Below are positions 27,043 through 36,941 of a DNA stretch of 64,000 nt, in pieces. Positions within the stretch are counted from its first letter, which is position 1. Every line of letters begins with the position of its first letter. The stretch is from Minwuia sp048007105 (GTDB lineage Bacteria; Pseudomonadota; Alphaproteobacteria; Minwuiales; Minwuiaceae), in NCBI RefSeq assembly GCF_048007105.1, contig NZ_CP180352.1, positions 3,658,001-3,722,000 on the forward strand. Reading direction: 5' to 3'. A model generated the notes under the pieces. That model was not told the origin of the DNA and did not search any database. It saw only the letters and a list, made by a program, of their open reading frames with translations. Made by a program: the position numbers and the translations under genes.

Positions 27043-27830
27043 CCGCCGTCTTGCTCAGGCTTCCGGACGCCCTGCCGGTGACCCGACAGGCTGCGGATCA
27101 TGCCGAACAGCGTCCGCACCTCGTGATCGCGCAGCTCTGCACGGTGAAACAGGGCGCGCAGGTTGCGCAGCATGGTCGGCCGCTTGTCGCCGATCAGATT
27201 GAAGAAGCCGGCCGTATCCAGTTCGCGGGTGAGGAAATCCAGAAAGGCGGTCATCTGCGCCGCCGCCACCGGGGGATCCTGTTCGTCGAAGCTCCCGGCG
27301 CCGCCTTCCGCCGCCGCCTGACGCCACTCATAGGCGCAGAGCAGCACGGCCTGGGCCAGGTTCAGCGATGAGAAGGCAGGGTTCGCCGGCACCTGAACAA
27401 CCGCACGGGCCAGTGCGACATCGTCATTGTCCAGACCGGCCCGCTCGCCGCCGAACAGGATGCCGACCTTCTGGCCAGCATGTACGGCGCCGACGCCGTG
27501 CGCCGCCATCTCGGAGGGCCTCAGCACCGGCTTCGACATCTCACGGCCGCGGGCAGTCGTGGCGTAGACCTGATGCAGGTCCGCGATGGCCTCGGCGGTG
27601 GTATCGAAGACCTGCGCGTTGTCCAGCACCTCGTCGGCGCGCGAGGCCATGGCCCGAGCCGCCTCGTTCGGCCAGCCGTCGCGCGGATCGACGATGCGCA
27701 TCTCGCCCAGCCCGAAATTCAGCATCGCCCGAGCCGCCGCGCCGATGTTCTCGCCCATCTGCGGACGGACGAGGATCACGGCAGGCTGAGGCAGCGCCCG
27801 GTCCTGCAGACGGCGGTCGGTTCCGGCCAA
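27039..27830 (-). CDS. trmJ: tRNA/rRNA methyltransferase, TrmJ type
   Basis: A 263-residue SPOUT (SpoU) methyltransferase expected to 2'-O-methylate the anticodon loop of tRNA (position 32 in known TrmJ). Family motifs: ILVRPQMGENIGAAARAMLN, ILFGGERAGLDNDD (SAM-binding knot) and VPANPAFSSLNLAQAVLLCA. The start is TTG at 27830 with GTGGGAG eight bases upstream, which is a better fit than any internal ATG. It lies downstream of cimA across a 165-base gap holding two palindromes, and its end overlaps the rpsD promoter. Confidence 0.88.
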   Translation of the reverse strand: MAGTDRRLQDRALPQPAVILVRPQMGENIGAAARAMLNFGLGEMRIVDPRDGWPNEAARAMASRADEVLDNAQVFDTTAEAIADLHQVYATTARGREMSKPVLRPSEMAAHGVGAVHAGQKVGILFGGERAGLDNDDVALARAVVQVPANPAFSSLNLAQAVLLCAYEWRQAAAEGGAGSFDEQDPPVAAAQMTAFLDFLTRELDTAGFFNLIGDKRPTMLRNLRALFHRAELRDHEVRTLFGMIRSLSGHRQGVRKPEQDGG

Positions 27831-27847
27831 GTTCTAGTCTCCCACCC

Positions 27848-27870
27848 GTTGCGGGACTCGATCCCGCAAC
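27848..27870. repeat. Perfect inverted repeat in the cimA-trmJ gap
   Basis: GTTGCGGGA-CTCGA-TCCCGCAAC: 9-bp arms with a 5-base loop. It sits just upstream of the trmJ ribosome site. It resembles small palindromic intergenic repeats seen in alphaproteobacterial genomes; no second copy was seen in the window. Confidence 0.6.
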
Positions 27871-27937
27871 CCATTGCGGCTCAGATGACGGGCGACAGAC
27901 ATCTCGAAATCGGCTCCGGCGGCAACGTCGATCTGGA

Positions 27938-27958
27938 CCCCGGGATCAAGTCCCGGGG
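27938..27958. repeat. Second inverted repeat in the cimA-trmJ gap
   Basis: CCCCGGGA-TCAAG-TCCCGGGG: 8-bp arms with a 5-base loop, preceded by CTGGA. The sequence is like dispersed CCCGGG-type palindromes common between alphaproteobacterial genes. It lies about 38 bases past the cimA stop, without a T run. Confidence 0.6.
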
Positions 27959-27995
27959 CGGATCAGGTGTTTCCCAGGCACGGCCCCCATACCCC

Positions 27996-29636
27996 CTACT
28001 CCGCCGCGAGCTGCGGCGCGACGCGCGCGCCGTCGCGGTAGAGCTTGTAGGTGATGGAATCGTGCAGCGCGTCGAAGCTGGCCTCGACGATGTTGGGCGA
28101 GACGCCGACAGTGAACCAGCGCTCACCGCTCGCGTCGGCGCTCTCGATCAGGACGCGGGTCACGGCCTCGGTGCCGCCGTTCAGGATGCGGACCTTGTAG
28201 TCCACCAGCCGGAGGTCTCCGAGTTCGTCGTAGAGGCCCACCAGGCCGTCGCGCAGCGCCATGTCCAGGGCGTTGACCGGCCCGTTGCCCTCGCCGACCG
28301 TGAGCTTCTCCTGCCCGCCGGCGACCATCTTCACGGTCGCTTCGGAGACGGTGATGAGCTGGCCGCGCGCGTTGTAGCGGCGCTCGACGAGCACCCGGAA
28401 GCGGTCGACCTTGAAGTAGTCTGGCACCTGGCCGAGCGCGCGGCGCGCCATCAGCTCGAAGCTGGCCTCGGCCCCGTCATAGGAATAGCCCTCGAACTCG
28501 CGCTGCTTGACGGTCTCCAGCAGCCGCGCCACGCGCGGATCGTCCGGCGCGACCTCGATACCAGCCTCTTCCAGACGGGCCAGGATGTTGGACCGGCCGG
28601 CCTGATCTGACACCAGCACATGGCGCCGGTTGCCGACCACGCCCGGCTCGATGTGCTCGTAGGTCTTCGGGTCCTTCTGCACCGCCGAGACATGCAGCCC
28701 GCCCTTGTGGGCGAAGGCGCTGTCGCCGACATAAGCCTGGTGCCGGTTCGGGGCGCGGTTCAGCAGTTCGTCCAGCAGACGCGATGTCGGCGTCAATTGA
28801 CGAAGCCCGGCCTGGGAGATGCCGGTTTCCAGATGCTGTGCGTAGCTCGGCTTCAGCATCACCGAGGGGATCACCGACATCATGTTGGCGTTGCCGCAGC
28901 GCTCGCCGAGGCCGTTCAGCGTGCCCTGCACCTGCCGCGCCCCGGCCGCGATGGCGGCCAGACTGTTAGCGACAGCGTTCTCGGTGTCGTTGTGGGCGTG
29001 GATACCGATCTTCTCCTTCGGCACGTGCTTCACCACCTCGCCGACGATCCGCTGCACATCGACCGGCAGCGTGCCGCCATTGGTGTCGCAGAGCACGACC
29101 CAGCGCGCGCCGCCGTCCAGCGCGGCCTTCAGGCAGGCCAGGGCATATTCCGGATTGTCGCGATAGCCGTCGAAGAAGTGCTCCGCGTCGAACATGGCCT
29201 CGCGGCCGCGCTCGACGCCACCCTCGATGCTCTCGCGGATCGAGATCAGGTTCTCCTCCAGCGAAATGCCCAATGCGAGTTCGACATGGAAGTCCCAGGC
29301 CTTGCCGACCAGACAAATTGCGTCGGACCCGGCGTTCAGAACCTCGGACAGGCCCGGATCGTTCGATACAGAACGCCCGGCGCGCTTGGTCATACCGAAG
29401 GCGACCAGTTTCGAGCGGTGCAGCTTCGGCGGATTGGCGAAGAAGGCCGTATCCGTGGGGTTTGCGCCCGGCCAGCCGCCCTCGATGTAGTCAATGCCCA
29501 GATGATCCAGCGCCTCGGCAATGTTGCGCTTGTCCTCGACAGAGAAATCAACGCCGCGAGTCTGCGCACCGTCGCGCAAAGTCGTGTCGAACAAATAGAG
29601 TCGTTCCTTGGCCATCGCTTCAGCAATCGAGTTCAA
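27996..29636 (-). CDS. cimA: (R)-citramalate synthase
   Basis: A 546-residue enzyme of the isopropylmalate/homocitrate synthase family. The length and internal pattern fit citramalate synthase, which condenses acetyl-CoA and pyruvate as the first step of the pyruvate route to isoleucine. The TIM-barrel start has YLFDTTLRDGAQTRGVDFS; metal-binding and active-site segments are VVLCDTNGGTLPVDVQ, GIHAHNDTENAVANSLAA and GTLNGLGERCGNANM. The C-terminal LeuA allosteric-like domain (about residues 400-530) suggests feedback control. It begins 11 bases after gltX. The first ATG lacks a clear ribosome site; Met8 is an alternative. Confidence 0.88.
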   Translation of the reverse strand: MNSIAEAMAKERLYLFDTTLRDGAQTRGVDFSVEDKRNIAEALDHLGIDYIEGGWPGANPTDTAFFANPPKLHRSKLVAFGMTKRAGRSVSNDPGLSEVLNAGSDAICLVGKAWDFHVELALGISLEENLISIRESIEGGVERGREAMFDAEHFFDGYRDNPEYALACLKAALDGGARWVVLCDTNGGTLPVDVQRIVGEVVKHVPKEKIGIHAHNDTENAVANSLAAIAAGARQVQGTLNGLGERCGNANMMSVIPSVMLKPSYAQHLETGISQAGLRQLTPTSRLLDELLNRAPNRHQAYVGDSAFAHKGGLHVSAVQKDPKTYEHIEPGVVGNRRHVLVSDQAGRSNILARLEEAGIEVAPDDPRVARLLETVKQREFEGYSYDGAEASFELMARRALGQVPDYFKVDRFRVLVERRYNARGQLITVSEATVKMVAGGQEKLTVGEGNGPVNALDMALRDGLVGLYDELGDLRLVDYKVRILNGGTEAVTRVLIESADASGERWFTVGVSPNIVEASFDALHDSITYKLYRDGARVAPQLAAE

Positions 29637-29647
29637 ATTGTTGATAT

Positions 29648-30981
29648 TCAGGCGATTTCGCCGCGCAAACGCGCCGCAGCCTTCGCCGGGCCGATGAGCG
29701 GTAGCAGCTTTTTCATTTCCGGTCCATGTCCCAGACCGGTGAGAGCCTGCCGCAACGGCATGAAGAGTTGCTTACCCTTGCGCCCGGTGTCGGCCTTGAT
29801 CGCGCCCGTCCAGGCGCCCCAGCTGTCTTCCGTCAGTTCGCCTTCGGGCAGCAGCGCGGCGGCCGCAGCGCAGAAGTCGGGATCCTCGATCGCCGGCTCG
29901 ATCTCGCCCTCGACAATCCCGACCCAGCGGCGGAAATCCGAGAACCGTTCGACGTTCTGCGAGACCGCTTCCCAGATCGACCGGGTCGCCGGTCGGTCGT
30001 CGCCGAGCCGCGCGACCGCAGCATCTGCCTTAAGGGCGTGAAGCTTCTCCGCGGACAGCTTTTCGAGTTCCCGCTCCTCGAAGCGGGCGGCGGCACGGCT
30101 GAACAGGCCGAGATCGAACGCCTCCGCCGCCGCGTGGTTGTCGGGGAACAGCACCACGGGCGCGGAGGTCCCGAGCCTGGCGAGCAGGCTGACAATGGCC
30201 TCCGGCTCGATCTCTCTCTCCGAAGAGATTCGACCGTCAGGCTGCCGGCGCGCTTCGACAGCGGCGCACCGTCGGCATCGACGATCAGCGGGAAATGGCC
30301 GAATGCGGGCGCCGAGTGCCCCAGCGCCTCGAACAGCTGGATCTGTGCCGCCGTATTGGCGACGTGATCCTCGCCCCGGATGATCTCGTTGATGCCGAGC
30401 TCGCCGTCGTCGACGACCGAGGTCAGCGTATAGAGCGGCCGCCCGTCTTCGCGGATCAGCACGGGGTCCGACAGCGACGCCGCATCGATCTCCTGATTGC
30501 CGCGCACGAGGTCCTGCCAGACCACCCGCTCCTGCTTCATGAGGAACCGCCAGTGCGGCCGGCGCCCTTCGGCTTCGAACGATGCGCGCTGTTCGGCGGT
30601 CAGGTTCAGTCCGGCACGATCATAGACCGGCGGCCGGCCCGCAGCGCGCTGAAGGCCGCGTTTCCGTTCCAGTTCCTCCGGCGTTTCGTAACAGGCATAG
30701 AGCCGGCCATCGGCCTTCAGGCTTGCGACCGCGGCTTCATAGCTGGCCGTCCGGTCCGACTGACGCTCGAAGCTGTCCCGGTCCAGGCCGAGCCATTCGA
30801 GATCGCGGAGGATCGCGTCCTCGAACGCCTTCGTCGACCGCGCCTCGTCGGTGTCGTCGATGCGCAGCAGGAAATGCCCGCCCTCGCGCCGCGCGTGCAG
30901 CCAGTTGATCACCGCCGCGCGGATGTTGCCGAGATGCAGGAGACCAGTCGGGCTGGGCGCGAAACGGACCTTCGGCGTCAC
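29648..30981 (-). CDS. gltX: Glutamyl-tRNA synthetase, interrupted by a frameshift
   Basis: Class I aminoacyl-tRNA synthetase that charges tRNA(Glu). The first frame has FAPSPTGLLHLGNIRAAV (HIGH-type motif) and APLSKRAGSLTVESL (KMSKS-type). The anticodon-binding domain continues in another frame (VVLFPDNHAAAEAFDLGLFS onward, ending ARLRGEIA). The break lies in the dinucleotide run at 30211-30220 (plus-strand TCTCTCTCTC): adding one base restores a 444-residue protein of normal size. The GTG start overlaps the nadE stop by four bases. Because charging of tRNA(Glu) is essential, a sequence error, or a second gltX elsewhere, is likely. Confidence 0.88.
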
Positions 30982-32639
30982 ACCGCGTCCCGGAAGCGGT
31001 TGGTGATCGGATAGCGCCGGTCGCGGCAGAAATTCTTCGTGGTGATCTTCACGCCCGGCGGCGCCTGGCGGCGCTTGTACTCGGCGATGTAGAGCAGGTG
31101 CTCGATCCGCTTCACGGTCGCCGGATCGTGGCCGCGGGCGACAATGCCCTCGAAAGCCATTTCCTTCTCGACCAGGCACTCGAGAATGTCGTCCAGCGCA
31201 TCGTAGGGCGGCAGGCTGTCCTCGTCCTTCTGGTCGGGGCGGAGTTCGGCCGACGGCGGCTTGTCGATGATGTTCTGCGGCATCACTGGCCCGTCTGGGC
31301 CCAGCCCATCGGAGGGCTTGTGGTGGTTGCGCCAGTCCGAGAGCGCAAAGACCGTCGTCTTGTAGAGATCCTTCAGCACCGAATAGCCGCCGGCCATGTC
31401 GCCGTAGATGGTGGCGTAGCCGACCGACATCTCCGACTTGTTGCCTGTCGTCAGCAGCATGTGTCCGAACTTGTTGGAAATCGCCATCAGCAACAGGCCG
31501 CGGGCGCGGGACTGGATGTTCTCTTCGGTGATGTCGGGCTGCTTCTCGGCGAACAGGTTGCCCAGCGAGCCTTCCAGCGCGTCGACACTCTCGGCGATCG
31601 AGACCGTGTCGATGCGGCAGCCCATCATCTTCGCGGCGTCGGCTGCGTCGTCCAGACTGGACTGGCTGGTGTATTTGGACGGCAGCATGACGCACCAGAC
31701 CCGGTCCGGCCCCAGCGCGTCGACGGCCATGGCGGCCGAGAGCGCGCTGTCGATGCCGCCGGACATGCCGAGCACGACGCCCGGAAAGCCGTTCTTGTTG
31801 ACGTAATCACGGAGCCCGAGCATGCAGGCGCGGTAGATCGCTTCGTTGCGGCTTCGCGGCGGCGCATCCTGGCCGCGGATGCAGACCCAGCCTTCCGGCT
31901 TGCGTGTCCATTCGGTCAGGGAAATCGCGCTCTCGAACTCCGGCATCTGGGCCGCGACGGTCCGGTCGGCGTTGAGCACGAAGGACCCGCCGTCGAAGAC
32001 AAGCTCGTCCTGCCCGCCGACCTGATTGAGATAGACCAGCGGCAGGCCGGATTCGGTGACCCGCGCGACCACGTGGTTGAGGCGGGTGTCCGACTTGTCG
32101 ACCTCGAAGGGCGACCCGTTCGGCACGATCAGGATCTCCGCGCCGGTCTCCTGAAGGCACTCGATGACGTCCGGCTTCCAGATGTCCTCGCAGATCGGTA
32201 CGCCGATGCGGACGCCACGGAAATTGACAGGGCCGGGCAAGGGCCCCTGCGCGAACAGACGCTTCTCGTCGAAGACGCCGTAATTGGGCAGGTCGTGCTT
32301 GTGCCGGGCGGCGAGAATGCGGCCCTCGTCCATCAGCAGCGCCGAATTGTAGAGATGCCCGCCCTCGCGCCAGCAGGTCGAGATCAGCAGCGCCGGGCCA
32401 TTGTCGGCCGTTTCGGCGGCAAGCGTCTGTGCCGCCTTGATGGCGTCGTCCTGGAACGCTGTCTTCAGCACCAGATCCTCGGGCGGGTAGCCGATCAGGA
32501 ACAGCTCCGGATAGACCACCAGATCCGCGCCCATTTCCCAAGCTTCGGAACGGATCTGCCGGGCCAGTTCCAGATTGCCCTGGATGTCGCCCACGGTGGG
32601 ATTGGCCTGGGCCAGCGCGATGCGGAGATTGTCAGTCAT
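30978..32639 (-). CDS. nadE: Glutamine-dependent NAD+ synthetase
   Basis: A 553-residue two-domain enzyme that makes NAD+ from deamido-NAD+, ATP and glutamine. The N-terminal nitrilase-like glutaminase domain (about 1-260) has the Glu in DLVVYPELFLIGYPPEDLV, the Lys region in HKHDLPNYGVFDEKR and the nucleophilic Cys in IGVPICEDIWKPD. The C-terminal synthetase domain has the P-loop GMSGGIDSALSAAMAVDALG and TTGNKSEMSVGYATIYGDM. First gene of the nadE-gltX-cimA run; divergent from the histidine kinase with a 200-base gap. Confidence 0.95.
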   Translation of the reverse strand: MTDNLRIALAQANPTVGDIQGNLELARQIRSEAWEMGADLVVYPELFLIGYPPEDLVLKTAFQDDAIKAAQTLAAETADNGPALLISTCWREGGHLYNSALLMDEGRILAARHKHDLPNYGVFDEKRLFAQGPLPGPVNFRGVRIGVPICEDIWKPDVIECLQETGAEILIVPNGSPFEVDKSDTRLNHVVARVTESGLPLVYLNQVGGQDELVFDGGSFVLNADRTVAAQMPEFESAISLTEWTRKPEGWVCIRGQDAPPRSRNEAIYRACMLGLRDYVNKNGFPGVVLGMSGGIDSALSAAMAVDALGPDRVWCVMLPSKYTSQSSLDDAADAAKMMGCRIDTVSIAESVDALEGSLGNLFAEKQPDITEENIQSRARGLLLMAISNKFGHMLLTTGNKSEMSVGYATIYGDMAGGYSVLKDLYKTTVFALSDWRNHHKPSDGLGPDGPVMPQNIIDKPPSAELRPDQKDEDSLPPYDALDDILECLVEKEMAFEGIVARGHDPATVKRIEHLLYIAEYKRRQAPPGVKITTKNFCRDRRYPITNRFRDAV

Positions 32640-32693
32640 GGAGCTTCTTTAGGACAAGTTCGCGCGGCGGGAAACCGTGTCCATGCCAGGCCG

Positions 32694-32732
32694 TTGCAAT
32701 GGCATGCATGCGTCGCTGGCGGTTGCATGCAA
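32694..32732. promoter_or_regulatory. Paired TGCATGCA-type palindromes between nadE and the kinase
   Basis: TTGCAATGGCATGCATGCG (32694-32712) and TTGCATGCAA (32723-32732), a perfect 10-base palindrome, lie in the 200-base divergent gap. They may be operators for either gene. No regulator is assigned. Confidence 0.25.
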
Positions 32733-32839
32733 TGATCGACGAATGAGCAGTTTGTTTACGAATGATGCACTATCTTGACAGATCAAGCAGTCGCAAACCG
32801 GAACGATCCGGGCACCAGAATGACTGCAACGGGAGCGAG

Positions 32840-34786
32840 ATGCCTAAGCCCTCGTCAGAAGGGGGCGCGTACCGGGAACCGCGTATGATGAAGAGATCGA
32901 CCCTCAGGCCGGCAGGCGATGGAGACAGCCCCTCAGGTGTCCTGAACATCAAGGATATCGGCAAGCCTGCTGAATGCCGATGCCGAGAAGCCGGGCAGAT
33001 TGGCCTGGATATGCCCGGCGAGTTGGCGTTGTTGCTCGGTCTTGACGATCTTCCTGCAAAATCCGGGCGATTCTTCATCCCAACCGAACGCCTTCTTGAC
33101 CAGATTCATCCCGATGATCGCGCCTTCGCCCGCATGACCACGGAATGGGCCCGGACCGCCGACAAGGACACGGGCCGGCTGAAGGTCCGGATGCGCCGCG
33201 CAGACGGCGGCTGGGTTCCTGTGCGCATCCAGTGCGGGAACGATGGCGGCGCGTTTCTGTCACTCAGCGCAGACGAGGCGGAAACCCTACGACGCGCCGA
33301 ACTAAAGCTGCGTCAGATCGTCGAGGGCGCCCGGCAGGCCGCCACGGTCACCGTCGGCAAGCGGGTGGTCTACGCAAACCCTGCCCTGGCGCCGATGCTC
33401 GGCTACAAGTCCCTGGAACACATGCGCCGCGACGGCGCTCACGCGGATCACACGCACCCCGACGATCGCGAGATGGTCTACCGGCGTCAGTCCGCGCGGA
33501 TGGCCGGTGGCGTCAGCCCCGGCACCTACGAGTTCCGGATGGTACGTCTGGATGGCGGCGTGATCTGGGTCGAGTGCTTCACGTCCGAAATCACCTGGGG
33601 CAGCAAACCCGCATCGCTGGCCTGGCTGGTCGACATCACGGCGCGAAAGCACGCCGAGGAGTCGCTGCGCCGGTCGGAGGAACTGTTCGGCGTCCTGTTC
33701 CGGGCCTGTCCGGACATGATGCTGCTGGCCAGCCGCTCCGACGGGCGCATCGTCGACGTCAATGAAAGCTTTCTGGACGTGACAGGGCATGACCGCGACA
33801 AGGTGATCGGCCGCACGGGAGAAGAACTGTCATTGCTCGCCGACCCTGGCATTGCACGGCAGCTTGCCCTGCAGGCACGTCAGAGCCAGGACCACTCCGA
33901 AATTGACACGGTCATCAACCTCGCCGGCGGCGGCAGCAAGCAGATCGCCGTCTCCGCCCGCGACATCAGCTTCGCCGGCAACGATCTCACGCTGTTCGTC
34001 GCCCGAGACGTGACCGAACGGCGTCGACAGGAACAGGCGCTGCAGGACAGCATGCGGGCAGCCGACCTGGCGAACCGCGCCAAGAGCGAGTTCCTCGCCA
34101 ACATGAGTCACGAACTCCGCACCCCGCTCAACGCCATCATCGGCTTTTCCGAGATGATTTCACGGGAGATGGCGGGTCCCGTCGGGTCGCCCAAATATCT
34201 TGGATATGCCCAGGACATTCACGGCAGTGGCCGGCACCTGCTGCAGATCATCAACGACCTTCTGGACCTCTCCAAGCTCGAGGCCGGCAAGCTCGAGCTG
34301 CACGAAGAGGCTTTCGGGCTGTCGGACCTGATCGCCGACTGCCTTCGCATCGTCTCTCACCGCGCGGCGGAAGCGAAAGTCACACTCGAAGTCGATGATA
34401 CCGATGCGCCGGACATGTGCTGTCGTGCCGACCCGAGGCTGATCAAGCAGATTCTGTTCAACCTGCTGAGCAATGCGATCAAGTTCACGCCCCGTGGCGG
34501 CAAGATCCGTATCGTCCTGAGCCGCCATGATACCGGCGCACTCGGCATTGCCGTGGAGGACACCGGCGTCGGCATGACCGATGACGAGATCGTGCAGGCG
34601 CTGACCCCGTTCGGCCAGGTGGCGAGCGCTCACGCGCGGCCCCATCAGGGCACCGGACTGGGCCTGCCGATCGTGAAATCCCTGGTTGAGCTCCATGACG
34701 GCGCGTTCGAGGTGAAGAGCCGGCCAGGACAAGGCACGACGGCAGCGGTCCAGCTTCCCGAAGCACGGATTCTGCCCGCCGGCTGA
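32840..34786 (+). CDS. Soluble PAS-domain sensor histidine kinase
   Basis: A 648-residue kinase without membrane helices, so presumably cytosolic. Three PAS-like regions cover about residues 55-145 (PTERLLDQIHPDDRAFARM), 160-265 (THPDDREMVYRR; LVDITARKHAEESLRRSEE) and 275-390 (DGRIVDVNESFLDVTGHDRD). The phospho-acceptor His is in FLANMSHELRTPLNAIIGFS. HATPase motifs are FNLLSNAIKFTPRGG (N), VEDTGVGM (G1) and GTGLGLPIVKSL (G2). The start at 32840 has GGGAG upstream; a longer frame from 32762 has none. No response regulator is adjacent. Signal unknown; PAS domains often sense redox state or small ligands. Confidence 0.9.
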   Translation: MPKPSSEGGAYREPRMMKRSTLRPAGDGDSPSGVLNIKDIGKPAECRCREAGQIGLDMPGELALLLGLDDLPAKSGRFFIPTERLLDQIHPDDRAFARMTTEWARTADKDTGRLKVRMRRADGGWVPVRIQCGNDGGAFLSLSADEAETLRRAELKLRQIVEGARQAATVTVGKRVVYANPALAPMLGYKSLEHMRRDGAHADHTHPDDREMVYRRQSARMAGGVSPGTYEFRMVRLDGGVIWVECFTSEITWGSKPASLAWLVDITARKHAEESLRRSEELFGVLFRACPDMMLLASRSDGRIVDVNESFLDVTGHDRDKVIGRTGEELSLLADPGIARQLALQARQSQDHSEIDTVINLAGGGSKQIAVSARDISFAGNDLTLFVARDVTERRRQEQALQDSMRAADLANRAKSEFLANMSHELRTPLNAIIGFSEMISREMAGPVGSPKYLGYAQDIHGSGRHLLQIINDLLDLSKLEAGKLELHEEAFGLSDLIADCLRIVSHRAAEAKVTLEVDDTDAPDMCCRADPRLIKQILFNLLSNAIKFTPRGGKIRIVLSRHDTGALGIAVEDTGVGMTDDEIVQALTPFGQVASAHARPHQGTGLGLPIVKSLVELHDGAFEVKSRPGQGTTAAVQLPEARILPAG

Positions 34787-34920
34787 CGCCGGCGAAACCG
34801 GCCGGCAGGCCTGCCTCTTGTCATTCATCTGAAGCATTGACGCCTTAATCCTCGGACGAGCACCGCGGTGATGGGGATCCCGCGCCGTGCATCTATACTT
34901 GTCCTTTGATGGAGACCGTG

Positions 34921-36835
34921 ATGTCAGACGTCACCGCTTCCGAACTCAGCTTCGACGAGTTCGACGAGATCAATAATCCGCCGCCGGCGATCACCGATTT
35001 CGACCGGGTCGTCGAACGCCGCATGGCCCGCCGCGGCTTCCTGGGCGGCGCCGCCGCGCTGGGCGCCACCGCGCTGCTGTTGGGCACGACGGCCCTCACC
35101 CGGACGGCCGAAGCGGCCGCGCACGCCGCCTCGCGCCTCGGCTTCAAGGCTGTCGCTGCGAACAGCGATGACACCATCACCGTGCCGGAGGGCTACAGCT
35201 GGCACACCGTCGTCCGCTGGGGCGATCCGATGTGGTCGGACGTGCCCGAGTTCGACGACGCCACCCGCGGCACCTCCGAGAGCCAGGCCCGCGCCTTCGG
35301 CGACAACAATGACGGCATGGCGCTGTTCAACAAGGGCGGCCGCTACATCCTTGCCGTGAATAACGAGTACACCAACACCGGCATCATCTTCGGCAACACC
35401 GAGGGCAAGCCCGCCGACGCCGAAGCCGCCCTGAAGGGCATGATGGCGCATGGCATCTCGATTGTCGAAGTCGCCCAGCAGAATGGCGCCTGGTCGATCG
35501 TGAAGGACAGCGAGTTCAACCGCCGGATCACGCCGCAGACGCCGATGCAGATCACCGGCCCCGCCGCCGGACATGACCTGATGAAGACCGCAGCCGATCC
35601 GGCCGGCACGATGGCCCTTGGCACCTGGAACAACTGCGGCATCGGCCGCACGCCCTGGGGCACCTATCTGACCTGCGAGGAAAACTTCAACGGCTACTTC
35701 TCCTCGTCGGAGAAGGCGCTGGACCAGAAGCCGATCGCCCTGCCGGAAGGCTTCTCCCGCTACGGCATCGGTCCGAAGGACTGGGGCTACAACTGGGCCT
35801 CGGCGGACGAGCGCTTCGACATCGCCAAGCACCCGAACGAGCCCAACCGGGCCGGCTACATCGTCGAGATCGACCCCTTCGATCCGTCCTCGACGCCGAA
35901 GAAGCGCACCGCGCTGGGACGCTTCAAGCATGAGAACGCCGAGCTGGTGATCGCCAACAACGGCCATGTCGTGGTCTACCTGGGCGACGACGAGCGGGGC
36001 GAGTTCCTCTACAAGTTCGTCTCGGCCGGCAAGTATTCCGCCGGCGGCGACAATGCCGACCTGCTGGAGACCGGCGCGCTGTTCGTCGCGAAGTTCTCCG
36101 ACGACGGCCGCGGCGAATGGGTCGAGCTTACTCCGGCGGCCACCGGCATGACCGAGGCGGAGATCCTGATCCATACCCGCCAGGCCGCGTCGAAGGTCGG
36201 CGCCACGACCATGGACCGTCCCGAATGGGTCGCGGCCAACCCCAACAAGGTCGAAGCCTATTGCTGCCTGACCAACAACAAGAACCGCGGCGTCAAGCCG
36301 AATGCCGGCGGCGACGAGGCGCCGGTGAACGGCCCGAACCCGCGCGAGGGCAACAATTACGGCCAGATCGTGCGCTGGGTGGCCGACAATGACGACCACA
36401 CCGCGACCGGCTTCGCCTGGGACCTCTACGTGATCGCCGGCAACCCGACGGTTCACAACGACGTCTATGCCGGATCGAAGAACGTGACGGCCGAGAACAT
36501 GTTCAATTCGCCGGACGGTCTCGCCTTCGATTTCGACCGGCCTGCTCTGGATCCAGACCGACGGCAACTACTCCAACGCCAAGGACTTCGCCGGTCAGGG
36601 CAACAACCAGATGCTGGTCGGCGACCCGGTCAGCGGCGAAATCCGCCGCTTCATGGTCGGCCCGAAGGAGTGCGAGGTCACAGGCTTCGCCTGGGCGGCT
36701 GACCGGCGGACGCTGTTCATCGGCATCCAGCATCCGGGCGAGCGCGGCGACAGCCATTGGCCGGGCGGCGGCGAGAGCCTGCCCCGGTCGGCGGTCATCG
36801 CCATCACCCGCGACGATGGCGGCCTGATCGGCTGA
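34921..36835 (+). CDS. PhoX-type alkaline phosphatase, Tat-exported, frameshifted
   Basis: A PhoX/DUF839 phosphatase that would release phosphate from organic esters in the periplasm. It has a twin-arginine signal (ERRMARRGFLGGAAALGATA), then family segments YSWHTVVRWGDPMW, FGDNNDGMALF, TWNNCGIGRTPWGTYLTCEE, NFNGYF and NSPDGLAFDFD. The frame breaks at CC (36537-36538): dropping one C gives FDGLLWIQTDGNYSN and continues to 36835 (HPGERGDSHWPGGGESLPRS), a 637-residue protein. The start at 34921 has GGAG six bases upstream; earlier starts (34906, 34909) do not. No convincing PHO box was found upstream. Confidence 0.88.
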
Positions 36836-36860
36836 TCTGGCCGTATTTCGGCCTGAACCG

Positions 36861-36900
36861 GGGGCCGGGCGTCCAGCAGGACGTCCGGCCCCTGCCGTTT
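36861..36900 (+). terminator. Strong hairpin after the PhoX-type gene
   Basis: GGGGCCGGGCGTCC (36861-36874) pairs with GGACGTCCGGCCCC (36879-36892) around AGCA: a 14-bp stem with one G-T pair. A short TTT follows six bases later, so termination is likely but not classic. Confidence 0.6.
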
Positions 36901-36941
36901 CCGCAATTGACAGAGTTGCCGCGGCACCGGAGCCTTTCGCC

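Noticed and set aside
34816..34830. Possible programmed or riboswitch-like structure in the GC-rich palindromes after the histidine kinase
   Set aside because: GGCAGGCCTGCC has no loop and no T run; likely chance in GC-rich sequence.
34812..34835. PHO-box-like TTGTCAT-TCAT-CTGAAGC upstream of the PhoX-type gene
   Set aside because: Only the first half-site fits (6 of 7); the second matches about 3 of 7, and it is around 90 bases from the start.
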